Source of the DNA: Atribacteria bacterium SCGC AAA255-G05
GTDB lineage: Bacteria > Atribacterota > Phoenicimicrobiia > Phoenicimicrobiales > Phoenicimicrobiaceae
NCBI GenBank assembly: GCA_000405605.1
Contig: ASPA01000059.1
Coordinates: 550 to 13,325 of the forward strand
Length of the DNA: 12,776 bases
Reading direction: 5' to 3'
In this document: positions 1 to 7,089 of the stretch, one piece after another
Position numbering within the stretch: position 1 is the first letter of the stretch
Layout: each line of letters opens with the position of its first letter
Position numbers and translations under genes: made by a program
Notes under the pieces: generated by a model
Database searches by the model: none
The model's input: the letters and a program-made list of their open reading frames with translations, nothing else
What the model was told of the DNA's origin: nothing

Positions 1-970
1 TAGGAATGATTGCTCCATAAAAAAGACCCAAACCAACTCTCAATAAGATGAGCTGAGTAATATTGGTGACAAAAGCATGAGACAAAAAGAAAAGACCTGT
101 TCCTAAAAGACTGATGGTTAAAAGTAAATTACTCGGTTTTTTTTCAATTAACTTACCTATATTTATTGCAGAAAAAGCACTCATTAAACCGGTTATGGCA
201 TACATTAATCCGGTAAAAGTGGAAACGATTTTTGGATTTGATACGATGGTTTCCACAAACAAAGGAAAAATAGGGCTAATAATCTGGACCGAGAGTTGCA
301 CTAAAAACAGTATTAAAAACATGATGAATAATTGCCCTTTATTAAAAAACAAGGCAATTCTTTTTTTAAATGGAATGATCTGTTTCTTTGTGACTGAAGG
401 TGTAAAATTTTCTTCTACCAGGAAAAAGATTAGCCATCCGGCAATAAAGAGTAAAGCAGCGGTAATTCGAAAAGAATTTCGAAAACCCAAAATATCAGCC
501 GAAATACCCCCTAACAAAGGTCCTAAAAAATTACCTAAAAAAAATCCGGTCTGTAATAATCCCAAACTAAATCCCATCTTTCTTGAAGGTGAACTTGCAG
601 AAACTAAGGCAGTACAAGCAGCAATCGTGCCTGTTAAAACACCCTGTATGATACGTATAATTAATAGTTGATAGACATTCGTTGCCAGGGCCATCATAAA
701 TACAGAAATTGCTCCTCCGAATATGGCTCGCTCAATCATGGGTTTTCGTCCCACACGATCTGCCAGAGAACCCCAGAAGGGAGATACGATAATCATCGAC
801 AGCGCCGGAGCTCCCATTAGCCAGCCTGACCAGCGGGCTGCCTGTTCTATATTGCTAATCCCTAATTCTTTTACATAAAAAGGTAGGAAGGGAATCACAA
901 AAGTCATACCGGTAACAACGATCATTTCAGCAAAGAATACGACATAAAGATTTTTTTTCCAAATTTCCAT
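1..970 (-). CDS. MFS multidrug-type efflux transporter, DHA1 family, C-terminus beyond the window
   Basis: An inner-membrane proton-coupled exporter of the major facilitator superfamily; substrate unknown. The minus strand reads open from the ATG at 970 to the left edge, giving 323 codons with no stop. The first helix (about residues 8-33, rich in F, V, I) is followed by the family's motif A between helices 2 and 3, GSLADRVGRK at about 67-76. A Gly-rich helix containing LGPLLGG follows, then a basic central loop and a second set of hydrophobic segments, as in TetA/MdtG/YusP-like drug transporters. The family is usually ~390-410 residues, so about 70-90 lie outside the window. The start is supported by AAGGGA 7 bases upstream. 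The plus-strand reading frame at 114-671 is only its shadow. The MFS assignment is firm; a drug substrate is inference. Confidence 0.93.
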   Translation of the reverse strand, partial: MEIWKKNLYVVFFAEMIVVTGMTFVIPFLPFYVKELGISNIEQAARWSGWLMGAPALSMIIVSPFWGSLADRVGRKPMIERAIFGGAISVFMMALATNVYQLLIIRIIQGVLTGTIAACTALVSASSPSRKMGFSLGLLQTGFFLGNFLGPLLGGISADILGFRNSFRITAALLFIAGWLIFFLVEENFTPSVTKKQIIPFKKRIALFFNKGQLFIMFLILFLVQLSVQIISPIFPLFVETIVSNPKIVSTFTGLMYAITGLMSAFSAINIGKLIEKKPSNLLLTISLLGTGLFFLSHAFVTNITQLILLRVGLGLFYGAIIP

Positions 971-1539
971 TTTATTCCCTTAAAATTCATTAAATATGGT
1001 CTATTTATTACTACATAAACAAATATATCTAAAAATATCAAAGAGCTATCAAAGATCTAAAAGAAGCAATGAAAGACTACTTGGAATCAATATTACGCTA
1101 TTTAAAAAATTTTTTCAAGGGATATGGGACAAGAATGTGGGAAGGGCGATAGTGCTTTATTACATTTTAGTCGTAGAAATAAAAGAAAATGAATATTCCC
1201 AGAGAAAAAAGTAATTGGAAATCAGTGTAAACCCTGTATATAAAACAATAAAGGAGTAAGTCACATATCTCGCAAAAAGGTGAAATAAAATAAGTTTTCA
1301 GTTATAATAATATAAAGAAATAAAACAAACAGGGAAAGTGTACCAGGTCAATAATTCGGTCATTTTTAGTGGAAAATCTATAGGACCTGAGGAGTATTTT
1401 AACCGGATGATTGAGGCTTTAGTTATTATTAGAGATAGATCCCCTAAGGGAAAACCTCTAAAAAGAGAAAATTAAACTTTAGAAAAAATAGGATATTTCC
1501 CTATTTAAATTAAGTCATTTATAAGAAAGGAGAAGTCAG
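971..1539. other. Intergenic stretch, mostly empty
   Basis: 569 bases between the MFS start and the AIM24 gene, which point away from each other, so both promoters should lie here. I cannot define convincing -35/-10 pairs. AAAGGAG near 1250 is a ribosome-binding-like sequence followed by ATA rather than ATG. A 7-bp hairpin (AAATAGG/CCTATTT, 1486-1506) lies just before the AIM24 leader and lacks the T-run of a terminator. The 72-codon frame at 996-1214 has low-complexity composition and no clear ribosome binding site, and is not called as a gene. Confidence 0.5.
1338..1475 (+). pseudogene. Unrecognised 45-codon relic, probably the tail of a lost gene
   Basis: An open frame from a GTG at 1338 to TAA at 1473-1475; it is open back to a stop at 1308. 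The translation has ordinary protein composition, with a stretch GPEEYFNRMIEALVIIRD and a basic tail SPKGKPLKREN. That looks more like a true protein C-terminus than random AT-rich DNA. There is no ribosome binding site before the GTG and no family I recognise. It is most likely a fragment left by a deletion; it could also be chance. No function is proposed. Confidence 0.25.
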
Positions 1540-2295
1540 ATGATTGATATTATTGATTATAAAATTTATGGTGATGATATGCAGATTGTTGAAATTGAAT
1601 TGGATCCGGGGGAAGGCGTAAGAGCTGAAGCAGGCGCAATGATGTATATGGATGAAGGAATAGAAATGCAAACTTCTACCGGAGGAGGTTTGTTTAAGGG
1701 ATTTAAACGGGCAATTACCGGAGAGTCTTTTTTTATTACATCTTTTACCTGTCAAGGAAGAGAAAAGGGTCATATTGCCTTTGGAACTCCCTATCCCGGG
1801 AAAGTCATTCCTTTGGAGATAGGCAAACTAGGAGGAAAATTTTTATGTCAGAAAGATTCCTTTCTATGTGCTGCCCAGGGTATTGAAATTGAAGTAGCAT
1901 TTACCAAAAAGATTGGCGCCGGACTTTTCGGTGGTGAGGGTTTTATCCTGCAGAGATTAGAGGGTGATGGGCTGGCTTTTGTACATGCCGGAGGTACGAT
2001 TATTAAGAGAGAGCTAAAAATCAACGAAACTCTTCGTGTTGATACCGGATGTCTGGTAGCTTTCGCTCCATCTGTAGGATATGATATTCAATTTGTTGGT
2101 GGATTTAAAAATGCACTTTTCGGTGGTGAAGGTATATTTTTAGCCAAGATGACTGGCCCAGGTCTTATATTTATTTGCAAAGTCTTCCATTTTCGCGTCT
2201 CGCCGACAGGATTTCTGCAGCAGCCCGTTTTGGAAGAAGAGGAGAACAAAAAGGAATTGCTGGTATCGGTGGCGATATCCTGGGAGGATTTTTAG
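1540..2295 (+). CDS. AIM24/TIGR00266 family protein, C-terminus frameshifted (ancestral stop at 2315)
   Basis: A member of the AIM24 (TIGR00266, DUF124) family: soluble beta-rich proteins related to mitochondrial AIM24, of unknown biochemical role. Family features seen are an early AEAGAMMYMDEGIEMQTS segment, Gly-rich loops (GGGLFKG, IGAGLFGGEG, FKNALFGGEG) and the near-terminal KMTGPG. The start has AAAGGAG at the right distance. After TGPGLIF the annotated frame turns non-family-like (KVFHFRVSPTG...) and stops at 2293-2295. From 2175 the -1 frame reads QSLPFSRLADRI, then FGRRGEQKG and a Gly-rich GGDILGGFLGGDKRF ending in TAA at 2313-2315. That is the family's normal tail. One base lost or two gained near 2170-2175 explains this, giving ~257 residues originally. 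It may be a sequencing indel; the family call is firm. Confidence 0.88.
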   Translation: MIDIIDYKIYGDDMQIVEIELDPGEGVRAEAGAMMYMDEGIEMQTSTGGGLFKGFKRAITGESFFITSFTCQGREKGHIAFGTPYPGKVIPLEIGKLGGKFLCQKDSFLCAAQGIEIEVAFTKKIGAGLFGGEGFILQRLEGDGLAFVHAGGTIIKRELKINETLRVDTGCLVAFAPSVGYDIQFVGGFKNALFGGEGIFLAKMTGPGLIFICKVFHFRVSPTGFLQQPVLEEEENKKELLVSVAISWEDF

Positions 2296-2420
2296 GAGGA
2301 GACAAAAGATTCTAAAATTAATAATTTTTCAATTCTGATTCTGTTACAATTCAAATAAATGTAATAGTTTGCAGATAGAGAATTCAAAGAAGAAGGAAAG
2401 AAAAAAAATAATACGAAACA

Positions 2421-2482
2421 GGGGTCGGTTCTTTTTTTGACAACACCACTTTGATAGGATAAGCTGATGATGGTGGTTGTCC
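2421..2482 (+). mobile_element. Left end of a Y1 (REP-associated) transposon: terminal motif plus hairpin
   Basis: GGGGTCGGTTC at 2421-2431, a T-run, then TTGACA (2437-2442) directly precede the transposase relic. This resembles the outer ends I associate with Y1 transposons of this type. GACAAC at 2439-2444 and GTTGTC at 2476-2481 form the base of an imperfect hairpin reinforced by CAC/GTG, ending two bases before the transposase ATG. HUH transposases recognise such subterminal hairpins. No matching right end was found before 2826. Confidence 0.5.
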
Positions 2483-2483
2483 T

Positions 2484-2618
2484 ATGCCGAGATTAGCAAG
2501 AATAAAAAGTAAGAGTAAAATATATCACATCATGATTAGAGGTATCAATCAGCAAAATATATTTGTAGATGATGAAGATTTTAAGCATTGCATAACACCG
2601 CATTTTAAGTTAAAATAA
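2484..2618 (+). pseudogene. Truncated REP-associated tyrosine (Y1/HUH) transposase, N-terminal 44 codons only
   Basis: From the ATG at 2484 the frame reads MPRLARIKSKSKIYHIMIRG, then INQQNIFVDDEDFKHC, and terminates at 2616-2618. This matches the start of Y1_Tnp (IS200-like, REP-associated) transposases, which open with a MPR-ARxxS...YHVMxRGxNxxxIF pattern. The HUH metal-binding pair and catalytic Tyr should lie ~20-100 residues further on and are absent. The protein is therefore dead. It belongs to a different subfamily from the element at 8176 (MPRLAR versus MNRPLRIEF start). The DNA after 2618 shows no further recognisable transposase sequence. Confidence 0.72.
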
Positions 2619-2826
2619 AGTAGGTATTGTACCCTTCTAGAGAGCTTTTAGATCATGGATATCTATATATCAACAGGTAATTCTGTTGTAAATTTTATAA
2701 AATAATATTTAAGAAAGGATGGATCTTTAATATAAGAATTGAACGGATTATAGTATTTAAATAGAAAATGAATGAGAAATATTTTAGGGTTATTTAAAAA
2801 ATATATTATTAGATAAGGAGATAAAA
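2619..2826. other. AT-rich leader between transposase relic and LolA-like gene
   Basis: About 200 bases with no reading frame worth calling. It presumably holds the promoter of the gene at 2827. A TTGAAC near 2740 followed by AT-rich sequence is a possible -35, but no confident -10 can be paired with it. The ribosome binding site AAGGAG lies at 2815-2820. Confidence 0.4.
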
Positions 2827-3864
2827 ATGATAAACAAGAAGGTTATTTTTTCTATTTTATTAGTGATTTTAATGGTGGTTTTTAGTCTCTCCGGCATGGC
2901 AGCGGTGAATGTGAATAGTATTCTTCAACAGATGGAAAAAAGTTATCATCAACAGATGAGCAAGATCCAGGATTTAACTATTGTGCAGGAAATGGAAGGT
3001 GGACTTATCTCTATGACGAGTACCCTCTACCAGAAGAAAGCAAGGGTTAAGAATCGGGAAGTTTTTAAAACACGTTCTGAAAGTAATGCCATGGGCATGA
3101 ATTCCGTTGTCATTTTTGACGGTGTGTATACGTGGTCTGTTGATCCGATTAGCGGCGAAGTGAAAAAAGAGGAAAGAGAATTCGACCCTCTCAATATCTG
3201 GAAGATGATTGATCCAGCAAAAGCTAAATACTTGGGCGAAGAAAAATATGAGGAAAAAAATACTTACAAGATTCAGCTCGATGATGCCATTTGGATGATG
3301 GGGAACGAAAATATGGCTGACTACGGAACGAATGAAGAAACAGATGTGGAAATGTATAGCATTTTTTGGATTGATAAAAAGGATTTCGTGCCTTTAAGGT
3401 CCCAAAATTTTATAAAATCAACGACCGTAGAAGATGGAAAGCAAGTGACTATGAATAACGTGATTGATGCCGTGTTCCTGGATTATCGTCGGGTTGGCTC
3501 ATTGTTGCTTTCCCATAAAATGGTGGTTTCAAATCAAATGGATGTGGATGATCCAAGCCTCAGCGAGGAAGAAAAAGAAGAAGCTAAGGCATTCATGAAT
3601 GCTATGGGAAAAATGAAATTTGTGGTAAAAAGTACTGAGATGAACGTGGGATTATCCGATGAACTTTTTGATGGAACAAAATTGGAACCTCAGGAACCGA
3701 TGTTTAAAAATATGCCGGGTACGCCGCAGGGTGGTCAGGGAAATAGTGAAATGGGATCCATGAGTCAGGAAGAAATACAAGAATTAATGCAAAAAGCCAT
3801 GGAGGGAATGGAAGGAAATGAAGGATTTCAGGAAATGATGGAAAATATGAAGCAGGGCAATTAA
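2827..3864 (+). CDS. Exported LolA-like (outer-membrane lipoprotein-sorting type) protein with Met/Glu-rich tail
   Basis: 345 residues. The N-terminus is a classic Sec signal peptide: Lys-Lys at 4-5, a hydrophobic core at 6-22, and a likely cleavage after AA at 25-26. There is no lipobox Cys, so the protein should be soluble outside the inner membrane. The mature part begins with a helix (NSILQQMEKSYHQQMSKIQD). It continues as beta-strand repeats with YQKKARVKNREVF, VVIFDGVYTWSVDP and FWIDKKDFVPLRSQ, the pattern of LolA/LppX-like folds that bind acyl chains. The last ~55 residues are unusual, with many Met, Glu and Gly and repeated QEMMENM-type segments predicted helical. AAGGAG precedes the ATG. 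No operon partner is evident. The fold-level call is reasonable; a role in lipoprotein transport is inference. Confidence 0.75.
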   Translation: MINKKVIFSILLVILMVVFSLSGMAAVNVNSILQQMEKSYHQQMSKIQDLTIVQEMEGGLISMTSTLYQKKARVKNREVFKTRSESNAMGMNSVVIFDGVYTWSVDPISGEVKKEEREFDPLNIWKMIDPAKAKYLGEEKYEEKNTYKIQLDDAIWMMGNENMADYGTNEETDVEMYSIFWIDKKDFVPLRSQNFIKSTTVEDGKQVTMNNVIDAVFLDYRRVGSLLLSHKMVVSNQMDVDDPSLSEEEKEEAKAFMNAMGKMKFVVKSTEMNVGLSDELFDGTKLEPQEPMFKNMPGTPQGGQGNSEMGSMSQEEIQELMQKAMEGMEGNEGFQEMMENMKQGN

Positions 3865-3995
3865 CGTAAATTTATTATTTTTATACTTTTATTTCGTCAA
3901 GGAGTACCAGGGAAGTTCCTTTTGGCAATTAATAGAGAAGTAATATAGGAATCAGGACTCCAAGCATTGCAAAGAATAATATGATACAGAGACGA
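3865..3995. other. Gap after the LolA-like gene
   Basis: No gene seen. AAGGA (3899-3903) and TCCTT (3917-3921) can form a weak 5-bp stem with a 13-base loop, followed by only two more T residues. It is too weak to call a terminator. Confidence 0.35.
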
Positions 3996-4155
3996 TAACC
4001 AGAGCACGATAGGTAAAATTTAAACGGGTCATTTTATCATATTCGTTGGGAGGAAATGCCAGGCAGGTAATCTTCCTTGATGAGAAAGACTTTGCTGATT
4101 TCCTCAGAGTCTTATGTTTTGTGGTAAAAAGATACCACTTCTTATTATATGCTTA
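3996..4155 (+). pseudogene. Fossil of a Y1 transposase N-terminal region, homologous to the element at 8176
   Basis: Direct DNA comparison shows that ~4020-4152 is a diverged copy of ~8202-8331. Both contain TTTATCATAT, then GCCAGG, CTTCCTTGA and GAGAAAGACTT, GCTGATTTCCTCAG and GTGGTAAAAAGAT in the same order. By eye there are about ten differences over the best 80 bases. The second half reads IFLDEKDFADFLRVLCFVV then KRYHFLLYA before a TAA. The first half is out of frame by one missing base. Codons before and after are lost, including the HUH motif. The fossil stops right at the TAAGGAG ribosome binding site of the next gene, so an insertion or deletion ended there. It cannot encode an active protein. 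Confidence 0.75.
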
Positions 4156-4175
4156 ATGTCTAAGGAGAATATAAA

Positions 4176-5996
4176 ATGGCGGAAAAAATAAAAAATAAAA
4201 AATATGATATCAGTGAATCACAAATGATAACTGCCCTCATGGACTACAGCACAGACAGTATATATTTTAAAGATCTGAAAAGTAGATTTATTCTAATAAA
4301 TAAAGCACTGGTTAAAAGATTTGGTATGAAGAGTCCGGACGAAGCAGTGGGTAAGACAGATTTTGATTTTTTTACTGAAGAACATGCAAGAGAGGCCTAT
4401 GATATTGAACAAAAGATTATAAAAACTGGTATTCCTGCTATTGATATTGAGGAAAAAGAAACATGGCACGAAAAAGGGGATAGGTGGGTATCCACCATAA
4501 AAATGCCTTATTATGATAAAAATGGTAAGATTCTTGGCACATTTGGCATTTCAAGGGATATAACAGATAAAAAGATAATAGAAAATCAATTAGAAAAAGA
4601 AATGTCTTTCATGAATACACTTATGGAAAGAATACCAGATTCAATTTATTTTAAAGATCTAAAAAGTAGGTTTATTTTAATAAATAAAGCATTGGCTGAA
4701 AGACTTGATATAAAAGATCCGGACGAGGCAGTGGGAAAGACAGATTTTGATTTTTTCTCTGAAGAACATGCCAAACAGGCATATAATGACGAGCAAAATG
4801 TAATAAAAACAGGTAAGCCGATGGTAGGTATTGAGGAAAAAGAAACATGGCACGAAAAAGGGGATAGGTGGGTTTCAACCATAAAAATGCCCTTTTATGA
4901 TGAAAAAGGCAAGATTATTGGCACATTTGGCATTTCAAGGGATATAACAGAAAAGAAGAAAGCTGAAGAAAAAGTAGAATACTTATCCTTTCATGATGGG
5001 CTTACAGAACTTTATAATAGAGCATATTTTGATGAAGAGTTGAATAGACTCGACACAGAAAGACAGCTTCCTGTAACTATAGTAATGGGAGACTTAAATG
5101 GGCTTAAATTAATAAATGATACATATGGCCATGCCAGGGGAGACATACTCCTTAGAAATATAGCAGAGATATTAAAAGAAAGCTTTAGAAAAGAAGATAT
5201 TATTTCAAGGTGGGGAGGAGATGAGTTTATATCCATACTTCCCAAGACCAGTGTAAAAGATGCAGAAAGCATTATAAAGAGAATTAAAGAATTATGTAAA
5301 GAAAAAAGTACAACCGAGATGCCTCTAAGCATTTCACTTGGGGCTTCAATAAAGAAGTCTTCATCAGAAAATATAGATGATATATTAAAAGAAGCAGAAG
5401 ATAATATGTATAAGAGTAAAATAGTGGAGAGTGTGACTGCTCAGGAAAGTCTTTTACAGTCTCTTAGAGTAATTTTAAAAAAAGGAGATTATAAAACCGA
5501 GACGCGTATTAAAAAAATGGATGATTATGCCGTCCTTATAGGAAAAAGGCTGAATCTTTCCAGTACAAAGCTTGAAGAACTGAAATTATTTATGAATTTT
5601 CACAATATAGGAAAATTAGCACTCGCCGATGAAATAATGGCAAAAAAAGGAAGGCTGACCGCAGAAGAGTGGAAAATAGTAAAAGAGATTCCCGAGATAG
5701 GATACCGTATTGCAGAATCATCCGCAAAGCTTATGCCTATAGCGGAGTCTATACTCTCTCATCACGAATGGTATAATGGTCAGGGATATCCAAGAGGTAT
5801 AAAGGGTGAGGAGATTCCGGTATTGTCCAGGATATCACTGCTTGTTACTTCTTATGATGCTATGACCAGCGATAGACCATATAGAAATAAGATGACAAGT
5901 AGTGAAGCAAAAAAGGAAATAAAAAAATATTCCGGAGTCCAGTTTGACCCCAAAGTAGTAGATGCCTTTTTTGAATTATTAGAAGAGGAGAAATAA
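4176..5996 (+). CDS. PAS-PAS-GGDEF-HD-GYP signalling protein: diguanylate cyclase with degenerate HD-GYP domain
   Basis: A 606-residue cytoplasmic sensor for cyclic-di-GMP with no membrane segment. Two nearly identical PAS/PAC units (about 15-133 and 146-262) are followed by a GGDEF domain (~265-420). This domain has DLNGLKLINDTYGH and an intact GGDEF at 347-351, so diguanylate cyclase activity is expected. An inhibitory-site RxxD (R338-D341) lies at the normal spacing. The last ~170 residues are HD-GYP-like: GRLTAEEW, PEIGYRI, SHHEW, NGQGYPRG (GYP 537-539) and DAMTSDRPYR. The HD pair is HN (H476-N477, in HNIGK), and the earlier metal-binding His appears to be Arg444. c-di-GMP hydrolysis is therefore doubtful; the domain may instead sense or bind. 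AAGGAG precedes the ATG. The ligand is unknown. Confidence 0.92.
   Translation: MAEKIKNKKYDISESQMITALMDYSTDSIYFKDLKSRFILINKALVKRFGMKSPDEAVGKTDFDFFTEEHAREAYDIEQKIIKTGIPAIDIEEKETWHEKGDRWVSTIKMPYYDKNGKILGTFGISRDITDKKIIENQLEKEMSFMNTLMERIPDSIYFKDLKSRFILINKALAERLDIKDPDEAVGKTDFDFFSEEHAKQAYNDEQNVIKTGKPMVGIEEKETWHEKGDRWVSTIKMPFYDEKGKIIGTFGISRDITEKKKAEEKVEYLSFHDGLTELYNRAYFDEELNRLDTERQLPVTIVMGDLNGLKLINDTYGHARGDILLRNIAEILKESFRKEDIISRWGGDEFISILPKTSVKDAESIIKRIKELCKEKSTTEMPLSISLGASIKKSSSENIDDILKEAEDNMYKSKIVESVTAQESLLQSLRVILKKGDYKTETRIKKMDDYAVLIGKRLNLSSTKLEELKLFMNFHNIGKLALADEIMAKKGRLTAEEWKIVKEIPEIGYRIAESSAKLMPIAESILSHHEWYNGQGYPRGIKGEEIPVLSRISLLVTSYDAMTSDRPYRNKMTSSEAKKEIKKYSGVQFDPKVVDAFFELLEEEK
4257..4958 (+). 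repeat. Tandem intragenic duplication encoding two PAS domains (384-bp period)
   Basis: Codons 28-133 (4257-4574) and 156-261 (4641-4958) align without gaps at a 128-codon offset. By eye 84 of 106 residues are identical. A block from the IEEKETWHEK segment to RWVSTIKMP is identical in protein and nearly so in DNA. This indicates a fairly recent internal duplication. Confidence 0.9.
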
Positions 5997-6258
5997 ATTG
6001 TTTGTGTTTATTGTCGGTTCATCAGCCAAAGATTCTTTTAAATCTATGCTTGCTGTGGGGTAATCAGTCCCCGCCAACATCAATTGCACCATAATTTTTC
6101 CTACTCCAGCAGAGGCATGTTCGTGCATCACTCTCTTCTGGTAGGAAACAATCCCTGAAATTACGATAACTAAGGTGATCAAAACCATGATGCCTAATAC
6201 GGTTAATCCACTTCGTGTTTTACGCTTCAGAATACTTTTTATGGCATAATTCGAACAT
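5997..6258 (-). pseudogene. N-terminal stub of a MacB/FtsX-like ABC permease, frameshifted and truncated
   Basis: On the minus strand the strong site GGGGAGGTG precedes an ATG at 6258. The codons then run ATG TTC, one surplus base near 6252, and AAT TAT GCC. Past the extra base the frame reads NYAIKSILKRKTRSGLTVLG, then a transmembrane helix (IMVLITLVIVISGIV) and SYQKRVMHEHASAGVGKIMV. This layout (basic amphipathic start, TVLGI, one helix, then a periplasmic start) is that of MacB_PCD/FtsX permeases of lipoprotein- or drug-exporting ABC systems. The rest of the ~380-residue protein, including three C-terminal helices, is missing. The stub runs into the end of the convergent GGDEF gene, whose stop is at 5996. 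A pilin-like leader was considered and fits less well. Confidence 0.6.
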
Positions 6259-6277
6259 ACTCTGACACCTCCCCAAA

Positions 6278-6427
6278 TTAATCTAATTTCTTCTTGTTTA
6301 AAGCCAAATTATTCGCCATTTTTTCACCTACGAGCAATTTCATATAACCTCTCGAAAGTACAAGAAGCTGCCCGACCAACGGGATGGCAATCTGGGTGGA
6401 GCATGAAGTGCAGAGACAGGTATCCAT
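6278..6427 (-). CDS. Small Cys-containing ORF (49 aa) in the decayed export operon
   Basis: An ATG at 6427 opens a 49-codon frame starting MDTCLCTSCSTQIAIPLVGQ and ending in a basic tail NNLALNKKKLD. Its TAA ends 19 bases before the MacB-like ATG. The C-x-C-x-x-C cluster could be half of a zinc ribbon, but the second Cys pair is absent, so it may be a fragment of a longer protein. Only a weak GGT-type ribosome binding site is present. The position between two export permeases is suggestive, and expression as a real protein is uncertain. Confidence 0.3.
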   Translation of the reverse strand: MDTCLCTSCSTQIAIPLVGQLLVLSRGYMKLLVGEKMANNLALNKKKLD

Positions 6428-6453
6428 TGTTATACGACCTGTTTTGTGTTCTA

Positions 6454-7086
6454 TTATGTTTGGTCACTAATAGGGATAAGCTGTGCAAAAATCAATGTCA
6501 ACACTAGAAAACCTAAAGGCGCTAAAAACCCCTTACTCCATAAAGCAAAAAAGGCGATGAGAGTTCCCAGTGCCATGGTTAATAAGGCGGTAATTAAATA
6601 AGTTATGATATTTTCAAAGATAATATTGTAATCCCATCCGGGCAGTTTTAATATTCCCGCAATTATAAAACCTAAAACTAAGATGAAAACTGTCAGACAA
6701 AGACACCAGATAAAGTAAACAATGAATTTTGCATTTAATATATGCGTGCGGGAAATCGGTAAGGATAGTAAATCCCTGTAAGTACGATCTACATATTCTC
6801 TACCGAATATATAACTGGCTACAAATCCAAAAACAATGACTCCACCAATTGCCATAACCTGCGATAACATTGAAAAATAAGCGCCCCAGCCTACTAAGGT
6901 CGATAGTATAGAGATCTTGGTGCTTATAATCCCTGATTTAGGGACAAGTTCTGGATTTTGTAATAAAAACATTAAAAGCCCTCCAAAAATAGGACCTAAA
7001 GAAAAGGCAATAAAAGTAATCCAAATCATGTTTAAATGCTTGAGTTTAAGACACTCTGATAAAAATGCCCTTTTTAGTTCATTCAT
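6454..7086 (-). CDS. ABC-2 type permease of a BcrAB-like exporter, C-terminus short
   Basis: A 210-residue integral membrane protein. It opens with a basic cytoplasmic stretch (MNELKRAFLSECLKLKH), then about five hydrophobic helices. Between helices 2 and 3 is FGREYVDRTYRDLLSLPISR, the cytoplasmic coupling segment typical of ABC-2 permeases working with BcrA-type ATPases. Family members usually have six helices and ~240-260 residues. Here the frame ends at FAQLIPISDQT, where a final helix and tail would be expected. Scanning the next bases in the other frames did not recover that tail, so sequence was probably deleted. The ATG lies 3 bases after the ATPase stop, and its GAGGAGG site sits inside the ATPase gene, so the two are co-translated. 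Substrate unknown. Confidence 0.85.
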   Translation of the reverse strand: MNELKRAFLSECLKLKHLNMIWITFIAFSLGPIFGGLLMFLLQNPELVPKSGIISTKISILSTLVGWGAYFSMLSQVMAIGGVIVFGFVASYIFGREYVDRTYRDLLSLPISRTHILNAKFIVYFIWCLCLTVFILVLGFIIAGILKLPGWDYNIIFENIITYLITALLTMALGTLIAFFALWSKGFLAPLGFLVLTLIFAQLIPISDQT

Positions 7087-7089
7087 ACT

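Noticed and set aside
114..671. Long plus-strand frame of 185 codons
   Set aside because: It is antisense to the MFS transporter, which reads open on the minus strand from 970 to 1 with clear transporter motifs.
996..1214. 72-codon plus-strand frame
   Set aside because: No ribosome binding site, low-complexity composition, no recognisable family; probably chance in AT-rich DNA.
2165..2180. Programmed ribosomal frameshift in the AIM24 gene
   Set aside because: No X-XXY-YYZ slippery heptamer in the right frame and no obvious downstream stem; a plain indel is simpler.
3899..3921. Terminator after the LolA-like gene
   Set aside because: Only a 5-bp AT-rich stem with a 13-base loop and almost no T-run.
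5997..6258. Type IV pilin or minor pseudopilin leader
   Set aside because: The RSGLTVLG segment resembles a pilin start, but there is no Glu at position 5, and the preceding NYAIKSILKRK is typical of FtsX/MacB permeases.
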